A DNA stretch of 64,000 bases from positions 365,265 to 429,264 of the forward strand of contig VXAA01001407.1 of assembly GCA_013399115.1 (NCBI GenBank), in the 5' to 3' direction. The DNA is from Anseranas semipalmata (Eukaryota > Chordata > Aves > Anseriformes > Anseranatidae). Positions within the stretch are counted from its first letter, which is position 1, and the number at the start of each line of letters is the position of its first letter. Made by a program: the position numbers and the translations under genes. Below the pieces are notes generated by a model that made no database searches, was not told the origin of the DNA, and was given only the letters and a program-made list of their open reading frames with translations. Positions 50,712 through 62,600 of this stretch are shown here, one piece after another.

Positions 50712-53700
50712 GAGACAAGGAACAAATGGGCTTCTCTAATAATCTAAGAAGTAGGCGATACAAGCCAGTGTAAGTGATGAAAAAAAGGGAAGGTGATAGA
50801 CAGGAAGGAGATAGATCATGAATGGTCTTGAGAATGAATACAAGTGCCATAAGCTCAGTAGGATGGCAAAAGAGAAGCATGTAACATCAAAGCTGTGGAC
50901 TTGGAAACTTCAGCAATAGATATTTCCATGAATGAATACAGGGTGGAATTGTTTCTTTTAACGTAAGAAAAATACAGTTGCAATAACTGAAATTTAGATG
51001 GCAACAGCCTAAAGAAGTCTTAATATTATTTAACAACAATAATTAATATGGTGTGATCTAACTGAAAACAAAACACTAAAGATTTTAGGCTGGATTTTCA
51101 TCTGAGACAAATCACTAATTCCACTGAATAAATAGTGTTAAAACAGCTTACACCAACTAAATTTTTAGGTCCTTACAATATGACAATATCAAAATGCTAA
51201 GAAAATTTATTGAGTTTTTGAAGAAGTCACTCTGACTTGCTTGGAAAGGGATAGGTTGAGTAATGCTTTTAACATCACTCAAGAAAAGTCAGGAATTCCT
51301 ACACTGTTACTCAGTTTTGCTGTATAAAATTCTGTACTATAAAAACATTCTCTCTAAAGATTCTGGCTTCCCATGTCCATAACTCATGTTACAAATGTTC
51401 ACAATTACCGCTGTATTTACTTCTGGTTTTATTTGTTTGTTTATTTCTTACAGTGAAGCTGATTTATGCTAGCACTGACAATAAGAAGTAGGAAGAAAAA
51501 CAAAATTTTCATCACGTTTAGTTTATCCGATTTGTGATGGCTATTACAAAGACAGTTGAAAGCATGAAAAAATCACCCACAGATTCCTCGTAGTTAATTG
51601 GATTTTAGTAGGAAATGGCAGAGGTACTCTCTGGCAACTTGGAGGCTCAGTGGAAAAAGATTTGAAGCTCTGAAGAAGATTTCACCTTCTTCATGGCTTG
51701 TGCTTTGTGTCAGGCTTAGTACAGACTCAGTATAGAATATTCCGTAAGAAAGACTGGATTTAATGCATGATAGTGAGTCAGTATTAGCCTTTGAAGGCAT
51801 GTTTTAACATATATTTGTGTCAGCATACAAGCATATGTACCAAGAAATACCTGTTTTACATGCAGAAATGACAAAACATGTCATTTTCTATTTTCATACT
51901 TAGAAAACCCCAATAATCGAAACCAAGAACTTCAGACAGCTGCATAGATAAAATATCTGTGAAATAAACAAAGATGATGCTTCCAAAACTTAGAAGAAAC
52001 TCCATCCACCCCAAGTTTACAAACTGGCATGTAAGTTAGGGAGACTCAAACATCCCACAAAGCCTTCCTTTTCATTTCTAGGACAGAGTTGTTGTTCAAG
52101 ATGCTCAAAACCTGAACAAAACCTTTAACAGAGATCTCATGTATCTTCATTTTATAAATATTAGTAAGTATGACATATGTTAAACATATTAACAAATTCA
52201 CACTTCCAAATTTTGCACATTTCATGCGTTTGGGAAATTATTTTATCTTCACACTGCCGAGGACACTGAAAGACTCATCCATCAAATAAAAACATGGTGA
52301 CTTTTACTTGGTACAGTACGAATTTGTTCTGGATATAACACAGTTCAGCACCTCTGGAGCAACACTGTGTGAAAGGTCTAGATTACTGGCAAAGGTGTAT
52401 AAAGAAATGTGAATTATTTGCCAAGAAAAACTGGAGAATAAGTCATTTCTCAATTATTCAACTTTCAAGAGTGTAAGGCTCTGTCATCAATAAACCCAAA
52501 TTAAGCTAAAAAAGGCAATATTATCATCTATCAGAAAAGCTATGCGGCAATATTATCACTTATCAGAAAAGCTATGCAGTTGCTTTCTGGGTGGAACTTG
52601 TTTTAAAATGGAGATTACCTTGAAGTAACCTCTGTTCCTTTTACATAATCACATTTCCAGCCACGCCAGCTACTATTGCTCACAAGCAAAATGAGTGCTA
52701 GGACAGCAGGCGAGGCTTCAAAACCCTGCATGACCAGTTACACGGTAAGACCACCGGTGGGAAACGCACCATAGTTTGAATGGCCTGCTTTCATTGTACG
52801 TGTCTTATGGAACAACAGCTGGCCATTCATATGGAAATTTCACATAATTATATACCAAGTTAACAGCGAAACACAACCTACAGACACTTGTGTTTCTATC
52901 CCTTTTTCACCACAAGGAAATTCACGGTGATGCATCCTTCAAATTCCTACTGTAAAATTAGGACCTAGCACTGTAAAATCTCACAGATTTTTACACCAGA
53001 GACTCTAAAGCAAACTCTGGAGCTGAGCAGCACAGAAACTTCTTGAAGTTAGGGCTTTTGAGTCGACCTTTACTTACAGCTCTTAACTACATCATAGCTC
53101 AACTGTTTCCCAAATTCTGGGAGAGTTCAACCAAAGTATTGGCATATCACCAATTCATATTCTTAAAATAACAGTTAGTAAAATCAGTGAAGATCTTTCC
53201 TTTGACTTCAATGAATTTTGAGCCAGCCCCATAATCCATCTATCTGTGGCCCTCCTACTGATCACAAAATGACCTGCAGGAATACATTCTTGCAATACAG
53301 CACCTCTGTTTAACAGAAGACTGGAATGGCTCCACAAAGCTCACTTCAGAGGAGATACAAGTTCTTATGTCTTTTCATCCTCTTACGCTGGAAGAGAAAA
53401 ACTTGTTGAGTTCATGTTCCTCAGAGCCATGACATGCACAAACCAACAATATACCTGTTTCTGGTAGTGTAAACACCTTGAATGTTAGGCTATGAGAAAG
53501 ACTGGGAAATGGAAGAGGGCACAAAAACCTCCAGTACCCTGAAATACAGGAAGAAATACAATTTTTAAGAGTGGGCTTTGAAAATTAGTATCTACTTATC
53601 ACAGAAAAGTCTTCAGTTTATGCATTTAATAGGATTTGTTAAAAAAAAAAAAAAGGGGGTTCTCTTTCATGTTTGGTTTTATTTTGGGAATCTGCAGAAA

Positions 53701-55971
53701 GCTGGATTTGGCAATCAAGCAACAGAAGTGAATTGAGTTTCAGAGGTCAAATAGCCCATGTCAGTACTGAATCACCTTTATATAACAAAACCACTACCAA
53801 AACCACCATGTTAGACATCACAAACCAAAAGCCTAAGCAAACCCTCGGATAAAACCGAGTTTCCTTAAGTCATGTTTGGTGCTAGACTTCTCTTGCTTGA
53901 AGTTTCAGTTAAACCTTATAAACATACCAGGATGGAAATAGTTCCAATTAATTGCTGGAAAATGGGGATCTACATCTTTCATACTTCTGTTGGCAAAGAT
54001 ACCAAATGCTTTCCTACACCTCATATGAATATATAACAACACTCAATTATGCAACAACAGACAGGCAATATAACTTGTTTTGGAGAATTTCTTTCCTGAT
54101 GAGCTGTCTCTTATGAATCTTGCTTTGGGGCTGCAGAAACAGTGCTGGGTTAACTTTACATTACTTGACCAGTTACTTTGCATTTCACCTGTTTCTTCCT
54201 GGAGTTACAGCTACAGGCTCACAAAATTGCCTGAATCTAGACAGGTAAACAAAGAAATAGCTCCTGTCTTGTTTGCCTCATCCTGAAATAACTCAGTTTG
54301 CTAATAATTCAAATAAAGGGACATATATCTCACCCATAAATAAAGATTTTTCTTTCCTGTCCCTGCAAATCTGTGCAGTAGTGGCAGCTTTTATTAAATT
54401 GCATCTTGCAAAATTCAATGGCTAAAGTGACTTGGGCATCATCGGAGCTCAAGGTTTCTAAGTCTTTTGTCAAACGGTAGTAAACATGCCCTCCTCCAGG
54501 CAAGAAGGAACAGATGCACAATCCTCTTCCTTCTGCTTCTGAAGGAGTGACAGATCTGGGCTAGGAAATGAGCTCACTTTTGCATGGCACGCTCCACTTC
54601 ACTTCAGACACTAGCCTTCTTTGTGATTGCAACACCTGAAGTTGAAAGTTTCATTTCAACCACAGTAGTCATTCCAGTTGTCATAAAATTCAGGGCACTG
54701 ACTCATTCGAGCAACCAATGGCAGTTCCACGTGGCAACATATGGCTCTTAGTTTTGGAAAGCAAATTTTAACATTATAACCCTCACGAGGGAAATCAGTC
54801 TGGCAGTCTGGAGTACCACTTCCTATCATTATGGGGTTAAGGACATACTAAGTGGGTCTCATGATCTATAGAAATCTCATTAAGTGGACGTAGACATAAA
54901 CATAATGGTAATGAAATAGTTTTGGTGGAAATGTGACAGCTCCAAGCTACCCCATGTTTCTGCAATGATTATGATCTTGGAAAGAAACACCTGCTTGTCA
55001 AGGGAGCCTTTTCCAAGAAAAGTAGAATAAGAAAATAGAAATAATTTAGTAATTCAATGGCTTGATTAACCCAACAAGCATCATCACCAGTCATTGCCTC
55101 ATCCAGTACATCAGACAGAAGTTCACGCCCAGAAATGTGGTAGTTTTACGGCTAAATGCAGACTCCCCATAATCTATTTAAGTCCACTGGATGACATAAT
55201 TTCCAACAAATATCAGGGAATTACTAAAAAAGAGCCAAGAACAATCTCAAGCAGAGTATATTTTAAAATTTCCACTGCAAAGATTTAATTACATTCGTAA
55301 GATTTAAGAATGTTTAAGCACCAGTGTCTCCACTTATTAGAGGATACGTGGAGACAATAAGAAACCAAGTTGCTTTCATGAAGACCTGGGTAGGAATTGG
55401 TTTCCCTATCTGTTCAAAGTGTGAAACATCTTGTATTTTTCCCTTTCCACTGGTGACAATCTCAAAACCTTGTAAATCCATGGGACAGAGCCACAGAGAC
55501 AATCAAAGCCAGAACATCCTCTTTGTGAGAAGTGGAGTGACACCAACCGCTGGAGCACAGGTTTCAACCACGGCCTCCTACAAGGCATGCAAATGCTACC
55601 GGGTACCCTAAAAGAGGAAGAGGAGCAGGTCGTTTTCTTTCTGGTTTTCCAGGAATTCCAACCTGTGCCTGAGAATCATCTTCCCATTAAAGCTTTGTTG
55701 AAACTGGCACATTCTGGATTTTTTTTTTCAATTTTTGGTTTTTTACTAATTTGACACTCTCTAAGGGAGAAAAATCAACAGCACGTTGCTGGAAAATTCT
55801 TAAGCAGCTCTTGTTACAAAGCACAGCAGTGCCAAACCCAGGAGCAGGATCTAGGGAGTCTAGTGAACGGTCACAGCTCTAATCACTCAGCTGCATGCCT
55901 TCATACTACTAATTTGTCATAGAAAAACAGATGGTGATGGCGGTGAGCTGGGCCAGATTCTTGCACCTCCT
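50712..55971 (-). other. Intronic DNA, AT-rich, nothing named except the 32-bp duplication
   Basis: A uniformly AT-rich intron with short open frames only. The duplication at 52514 is the only structured feature I can support. Confidence 0.5.
52514..52577. repeat. 32-bp tandem duplication with GATA-type motifs
   Basis: Two 32-bp units (52514-52545, 52546-52577) differ at only two positions. Each starts ggcaatattatca and ends atcagaaaagctatgc. Unit 2 contains CTTATCAG (reverse CTGATAAG, a full GATA-factor consensus). Unit 1 has CTATCAG at the same place. Confidence 0.95.
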
Positions 55972-56240
55972 TAACATTTATTACTTGTGTTACAACAGCA
56001 TCTTGGGGACTTCAGGAAGCCCGGGGCCCTGTTCTGTTAGGTGCTGCACAAACACGGCGTAAGATACAGTCTCTGCTCCTAAGAGCTTCCTGAGAGACTA
56101 AATAGACAAGACAGATAAAGGAGGGAGGAAAAGCAGAGAAGCGCTTTTGCGCAAGGTCGCATAGGAAGAGCTTGCGGAGGTAGGAACGGGTCTCAGATCG
56201 CAGGTCAGTACATTTCCACTTGTCCAAACCCCTCCGCAGA
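55972..56240 (-). mobile_element. Ancient amniote interspersed repeat (MIR-like/L3-tail family), long copy
   Basis: The stretch runs through tttattacttgtgttacaacagc, ggggccctgttctgttaggtgctgcacaaacac, gatacagtctctgctcctaagagctt, gactaaatagacaagacagata, and then aaggtcgcataggaagag, ggaacgggtctcag. The layout equals a family that is very common in turtle and crocodilian DNA, whose tail resembles MIR. It is the longest ancient repeat here and lies directly beside the CpG-dense patch at 56.3 kb. Confidence 0.7.
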
Positions 56241-56284
56241 CAAACAGCTGTGACCATTAAATCACTTGCTGAGCCTCCAAGAGC

Positions 56285-56410
56285 TCTAACACGGCTCACC
56301 GCCCTGCAGCCACCCCGCGTGCTTCTTCCCGCAGAGACACCAGGAGAAGTTCTGCCGGCGCTGCGAAGATCGGCGGGCTCGACGCCGTGATACCCGGGGG
56401 CACAACAGCC
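56285..56410. promoter_or_regulatory. CpG-dense intronic patch with acceptor-like site on the plus strand
   Basis: About 14 CpG in 110-125 bases. On the plus strand gtgcttcttcccgcag at 56319-56334 is a good 3' splice-site sequence. It is followed by a frame open for about 48 codons (EKFCRRCEDRRARRR…) that ends at a TAA near 56484. I do not recognise the peptide. It could be a small CpG island, an antisense exon or chance in GC-rich DNA. Confidence 0.3.
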
Positions 56411-57239
56411 TCAGGCTGCGGGGTGCGCAGCACCAAGGTGCTGTGCAAAAGGGGATTAACCCCTTCTACATCACGTGTTTTTAAAAACACTCAGCAGATG
56501 CAGGAGCACGCGTGCGAAGTTTCGGTCTTTCAGAGGTTAAAGGAACTGTCTTACAAGGACAGCATTCTTTGTCCTGTGGAACTAGCTGAAATGTAACCTG
56601 ACGGGAGGCCACAACTACTGAAGCTGCAAAGACGTCCATTATATTCCACAACAGATTTATTCTACTCAGGTTGACCAAAAAAGTCATATTTTTTTCACAG
56701 GAATGCAGGCCAATTAACAACTGCTTTCCCAGAACCTCATGAAAAATTATGTATTTGCTAAGAGGCTCAAGCGTAGTTCAAAAGTTTAGGGAGCTGGCCT
56801 GGCCTGGCCTCACGCTACGTCAGAAGTGCTTTACTTCAGAAGCAGGATTGGTTTAGACTCCCAATGTTGCCACTGGGACACACTCTGGGAGTCCCTATTT
56901 GTAGGGGACTTCAGGTGACAGGCAGATAAACTCATACGGAACGAGTCCAGGCTAGAGGACTACATAGCTCTGCCTAAAATAAAGCAGGAAAATACGTAAG
57001 ATTAGAAACTGACTCTAAGCCAGGCGAGTCCAAGGGGTTGAGAGCTATCTTTGTCAGATAAGGATAATAACTAAATAAGACACAATCATGAAACATGTCA
57101 CAGATGCTCCCCCTCTCCCTCCTACCCTTCAGCCTTTGCATTCCCATTTGATGAGTAGAAGCTAAGGGGAGACCTTTTTTGAGATTAAGTTTGGGAAGCA
57201 GTGGCTGTAGCTACATCAGCAAGTAACACGGTGCAATGG

Positions 57240-57550
57240 AGGTAGGTCGGCAGGGCAGGACGGAGCTGTCATCACCACGATACGTGTTTGGAGGTGGATT
57301 TACGTTGGGCTCTAGCCCGGTCCCGGGGAGGGAATGCCCGTTAGGGGTGGGAGCGCGCTAAGCGTACTCCTGCAGCATATTTACAGCTTGGTTTCATTCA
57401 TAAGCCTCTCGTGTTCCGAGACCGCGCTGCAACGAAAACAAAACCGTAATAAATGGGGATTGTCAGATGATTGCTGCAGAAGTGCGCTCCTGGACTGAGC
57501 CGAAGCACCAAGGCAACCAGCGAGACCTACGCTGCGGTGTTACCGCTGCT
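57240..57550. promoter_or_regulatory. CpG-enriched intronic patch
   Basis: About 23 CpG in 310 bases. It contains caccaaggcaacc near 57507-57519, close to an RFX X-box half-site, and octamer/homeodomain-like words. No coding frame is recognised. Confidence 0.3.
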
Positions 57551-57843
57551 TTTTTAAAACCAAACAATATCAAGTCATGTAGTGTTCAAATTGACATTAG
57601 GTTTTGTTAAAAGCAAAAAGCAAACAAAATCCAAACTCTTAATATCCTTAGGAGTGTTTTCATCGCTTACTTAATTGACTTTTCCTCTAGAGCTTTTGCA
57701 ATTCCTCTGCACTAAATTGTGAAGCAGGAAAGAGGATCCTCACTATAATAAGGTCTGACAAGTTAAACTCTCCCAAATTGAGCAAACAAAACAAAGTTAA
57801 ATGAGATTTAGAAACAACTGTATTAACCCAGGATATCATAAGC

Positions 57844-57868
57844 AAAAAAAAAAAAAAAAAAAAAAAAA
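57844..57868. repeat. A25 homopolymer
   Basis: Twenty-five consecutive A. No upstream processed-gene sequence is recognised, so it is treated as a simple repeat rather than a retrocopy tail. Confidence 0.95.
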
Positions 57869-58201
57869 GGCAATTAAAAAAAAATCTTGATAACCATCCT
57901 TTAAAATTATTGGAAGAAGCTTGCAAACCATGGACACAATGACGGGTTCTGGTAGCAGCTCTCATTGGGAAGTTTATGTCTCAATGTCACCATACACCGA
58001 TTGCCCGTTCTCATGTTACATTGAGCGTGGCAAAACCAACACTGAGAGTTTACAGAAGAATCTCTGGCTCTCTCCATTAGCAGCACTTTTTTCTTCTACT
58101 CTTTGCTAGTTAGTGTTGCAATACTTACAAGCACACGCGGCTATCGCTAGACATTTTTGAAGCAGAAGGATGAAAAAGGGCTTTTTTCCATGGCAGAAGG
58201 C

Positions 58202-58219
58202 TTTTTTTTTTTTTTTTTT
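58202..58219. repeat. T18 homopolymer
   Basis: Eighteen consecutive T in the intron. Confidence 0.95.
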
Positions 58220-59392
58220 CTAGCTCATGACAAGGAAGCCTGTGGGGCTTTTCATTTTACCTACAAGGCCCTGAGCAATCTAGGACAAGAGGAAAAACCA
58301 CAACATGACAATGCCTCCTGCTTCTCTAAGGAGATCCTCAGCCTCCTGTAATCCTGTTTGATGGGGGAACGAGGTGCCATGGTGTGCAGAGCTCCGAGGC
58401 AGGAGAGGCTGGGCGGGCAGGGTGTCAGATGGGAGGTGCCAGTTGCACGCTGTGTCCGAGTGACTCGACTTCCGTCCTGTGCGACTGAAACAAGAGAGCT
58501 CCCACTATACACTTTATATTTTCAGAATTTATGGCTTGTGATTTGCATTTAAGGAGGCAAAGAAATAAAGAACAACCAGCCTTTGTGATAAAGCATGGCA
58601 AATCCACGCAACAGCAGTTACCTTTTGCTGCCTTAGAGAACACCTGGGGACTAGCTTACGTTTACATATAGAAAGTGACTGCACTGCTACATTTGTTATT
58701 TGCACACAGACCATGCCAGGAGCTGTGTTTCTGTGCCCACCGCCGCTGTGACTCTGGGAAACCGCTTTCTGCAAGGTGTGGTCAGCGACCAGACAGACCC
58801 TGAAAGGGCAGAGCTGGACCCAGGAGAAAGGTCAGGGGTAGCAAAGTGCTGCCCAGAGGAACAAGGGAGCCAACAGGAGATGAGGTTTTAGCTTCTCCTA
58901 CTACGGTGTAACTTTTTCACCACATGTATTTAGATGAGCTTAGAGAGATAACTATCTCAGGTGCAAGGTATCAGTATATTTTTCTGACAAGAAGTTGAAT
59001 CATCAGATTTTTCTAATTAAAAAATGAGGCTCAAAGGGAAAACTGTTAGTGATCTATCAACTCCCGCACTGTGGAGCAGAGTCTTTGTGTAAATCTTTTG
59101 CTTTGGTTGGGTTTGTGGGCTGAGGGTTAGGTGCCCTTTGGTTTCAGCTCAAGGTTTTGACCCACAAATTGCATGGGGGCTGGATTTTCATCGTGTTGCC
59201 ATGCGACACCAGAAAGCAGCTCCGGTCGGAGTGAAAGAGGGCCCGGTTTGCTTAGCAGCCTGGAGAACAGTCGCAAAATTTTCCACACACCTGGACTGGG
59301 CTTTGAGTTTGTAACAAAGCTGAACACCGGCCAAGTTTCTCCTGGCTTTGTTACCAGGCTTTTTTGCACAGATCTATTATTCACTGCATTAA

Positions 59393-59460
59393 TTTTTCCT
59401 TTTTTTTTTCTTTTCTTTTTCTTTTCTTTTCTTTTTTTTTTTTCTTTCCCCTTTTCTTTT
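59393..59460. repeat. Uninterrupted 68-nt polypyrimidine tract
   Basis: Every base from 59393 to 59460 is C or T, mostly T with interspersed single C and one CCCC. On the KCNQ1 strand it is a polypurine tract. A 35-nt polypurine run on the plus strand lies 164 bases further right (59625-59659). Confidence 0.95.
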
Positions 59461-59624
59461 AAAAGCAAGCCATTAGGATGAAAAAGGTTTTCGGGGGGAG
59501 AAAATGTAAAAGCAACAGCAGCGTTTCCCTCCGGCTGGGAGATGCAAGCCTGCAGCGAGCAGCACCACCGCAACACCCCAGCAGCTACAAACACAGACCG
59601 ATAGCTTCAAATGTAGGACAGTTC

Positions 59625-59659
59625 GGGGAGGGAAAGAGAAAAAAAAAAAAAAAAAAAGA
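59625..59659. repeat. 35-nt polypurine tract with poly(A) core
   Basis: Only A and G occur from 59625 to 59659, including a long uninterrupted A run. It faces the polypyrimidine tract at 59393-59460 in an inverted arrangement. Confidence 0.9.
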
Positions 59660-62600
59660 TAGAAGACAGAATGAGCGCTGTTTGTCTTGGCCGGTTAGCA
59701 CATTATCCCCACCTGCATTTGATTCTGCTCAGTCTCCGTACTCCTCCCTCACTTCGGAGCCATGGAAATACAGGAAGTCAGGAGGGGAATGGAGACAGAA
59801 CACTTTGTACTAGCAGCCAGACCACTGTTTAACTTCTTCAGCCAAAAAACAAATATGAATATGGAAAGATTTTATGGCGAGATACATCAACAGACTGAAG
59901 CAGTTCTCAGAAGCCTTCTACAGTTGCTCATTCAAGGTTTTCGACCTGCGGACTTCTTTATGATTAATCACAGTGTTTGTTTTGTAGTAGTAGTACTGAG
60001 TATTTATCACGCGATGTGAACCATCAGGTCTGCCACACAGAGCTCTATCTGCTGCGAGCGTTTGCTGGTCTTCAGGACTTGCTCTCGTATCTAGCCCTGG
60101 TTACTTTTTCAGTTTCACTGAGGTTTGAAAACGAAACCCAGAAAACAAGCTCTGTGCTTACCAGCAGCGAAGCCTGGGTGCAGTGCACGACAAGCACGGC
60201 AGCCTGGAGCTTTTGAATCTGCACAAAACAGGACACGCAGCAGCCAGCAAAAATTTGGTTGCAGACTACACTTTCACACACACAACAAAAATTAAATCAC
60301 TCCTTTTACGTTACAAAATTCTTTTATGTCCCCCTGCTTTTGCAGATTTTCTCCCTCCAAATGCAGAGCAAGTTTTAGCAGCACAACTGCTTTGCTCAGG
60401 CCTTAGAACCATACAGCAGTGCAAAAGACTAAACTCCAATTTTTGCAAGAAGAATTCTCTGCAAGCCTAGATTTAATTTGTTTCCTACCTGAAATGAAGA
60501 TACACAACTAAAGAACTGCAGAGTCAACAAAGAGCAGAAACTGAAGCTAAGGATGCTGAATCTGGCAATACCTCCCCCCAAAACGATGCTGTGAAAAGCG
60601 GACAGAACAAGAAGCATCTTTCTCCCTTATGCCTCAAGAGACCTCAGAAGCTCTTTTTTTTTTTTTTGGAGATGCCTCACATAAAGAGACATCAGGAACC
60701 TGATGGTGCTGGGACAAGAACTTCTCATGAATCAGATGAAATTCAAGACTTGAGCTGCAGATAGTTTGATAACAACAAAGTGTCTCTGCATCCACAAACA
60801 CATCACTGAAATATCCTGATCAATTCTGAAGCCTTTGGGATGGCAAACCAGTCTCAGCTTTATATCTGACAGAGAAAAAACAAAGTTTCTAAAAAGTTGA
60901 GCAAAACAGAATTAGAAATGTGAACAACACTACTTTCACAAGTCATTAGATTTTGACAAACGCCCATCACTGTAAAACCATGACACCTAAAAGCTATTGC
61001 CTAAAAACTATTGAAAATGAATGTCCAAACAGATATTCCAGTACAACTTCACAGCCTTCCTTCACATTACATGTAATATATTAGCATTTTTTGGTTATTT
61101 ATTTTGAATGGAGAGAGGGAATGGCGCTCGTTAGTGGAAGTTGTAATGTTCAATTACAAACATTTGAAAATGGGGAAGCACAGAATTAAGATAAGCATTA
61201 AAAGAAAACAAACAACTAGAAACAAAAGAACAGGGATAAAGAGCAATGCAACATGCCTTCCTCCCTCCCATCTCCTCCCCCTCAGACACAGGAGAGCGTG
61301 CACGTGAAGGGCTTAGGAACCGCAAACAAACAATCCTAATCCCTGAGTCACTCTGGAATATCATATAGAGGAATGCTGCCGAATATCGCTGTATGTACTG
61401 TATTGTTGTCCGTAGTGCAACACTGATAGGGTAACTTGCCAGCTGACTACCATGGTGAGACTTTTTTCAAGTCCTTTCACACCTCTCCAGCAAATTATCT
61501 GTCTCTAGATGTCAACATAGATGTGTGTTTTGGAGCTAGTCATAGTGATGCTTTTTGTAGTCAGTGGACAGAAATGGACAACTAGATTCTAGTTCATGCA
61601 ATTTATTTCAGATATCTATTTTAGGATGAGATGCATCATGCTCTAGATGTGCCTTTTTCCCTCCCCTGACTATACAGTCCAGACTTACAGATCAGAGGTC
61701 ATCATATGGAGTAAAACATCCACAGTGTCAAGATGAATCCTTCTTCCTCTGGGTCAGAACCTTTGCCCCACTGCAGAGAATGAGGTTCTGGCTGGTGAAA
61801 CCAGAAGCTCACTTATTGTTGCTCCGTCTCCATTTCAGCTGCACTGCTGTGCTAGGCTGTATAAAAGTCAGCAGGCCAAGAGTCAACAACCATTAGAAGC
61901 TGTGGGCATGGCCTTTCCCAGTGTAGTAGCTAAGCTTGTTGTCCAAAACCTGGTAGGAACAGGGAAAAGCTGCTGGCACTAGCTCGGCTCTAAGGCAGTG
62001 GGTCCCACAGACCTGGAGCTCAACGAGAGGCAAGAATGGGGAGTCACTGCCTAAGTTAAAACATCACGACTGCCATCCTTTGCCACCCCTGTGATTTGCC
62101 ATTTGGAAGCTTCCCCAGGCTTTTCAGATATAATGCCATACACGTGGCCGTCACCAAACAGCTTGTGCCTCAGGTATCGCTGTCGCAGCAGAAGGATCTC
62201 TCTCCCATCTGCCAAGTAAGAGCGGACAGATGACATGCTCAGCGAGCAGCTATGCACAGAGCATGCAGCCACACAAAGAGAGGCTGTGGTATCCTTTGGG
62301 GCTGTAAAAACACTGCCGTGAGACCCAGCTGGCAAAAAATTCGCCCTCCAGGTCTCGCTTGAAAATAGCACACTGCTGTTGTGTTGTTTTCTTCCTCCTG
62401 GGGCACTCCACACAACTGTCCCGAGTTTCAGTGCACACCCTTGCCACGCAGACCAGTGTCCCCTGACATGTGGGGGTTCCTTCATTTCATTCCCATTTCT
62501 ACAAGGGCAACATCAGTAATCCAAACCTTCACACTCAATTTGAACCGCACATCCAGGAAGCTTCCAGAGCTCATCCTTTCCTGTCCCAGTTGTGGGAACT

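Noticed and set aside
52344..52352. TTCAGCACC, a perfect left half of the REST/NRSF RE1 element
   Set aside because: The right half (GGACAGCGCC) is not present at a workable spacing, and a 9-mer alone is weak evidence.
57844..57868. A25 run considered as the poly(A) tail of a processed pseudogene
   Set aside because: No gene-like sequence precedes it and no target-site duplication is evident.
62051..62485. 144-codon minus-strand frame suspected to be a retroelement or pseudogene
   Set aside because: I could not match it to reverse transcriptase, integrase, transposase, gag or any host gene. The plus strand also has open frames here.
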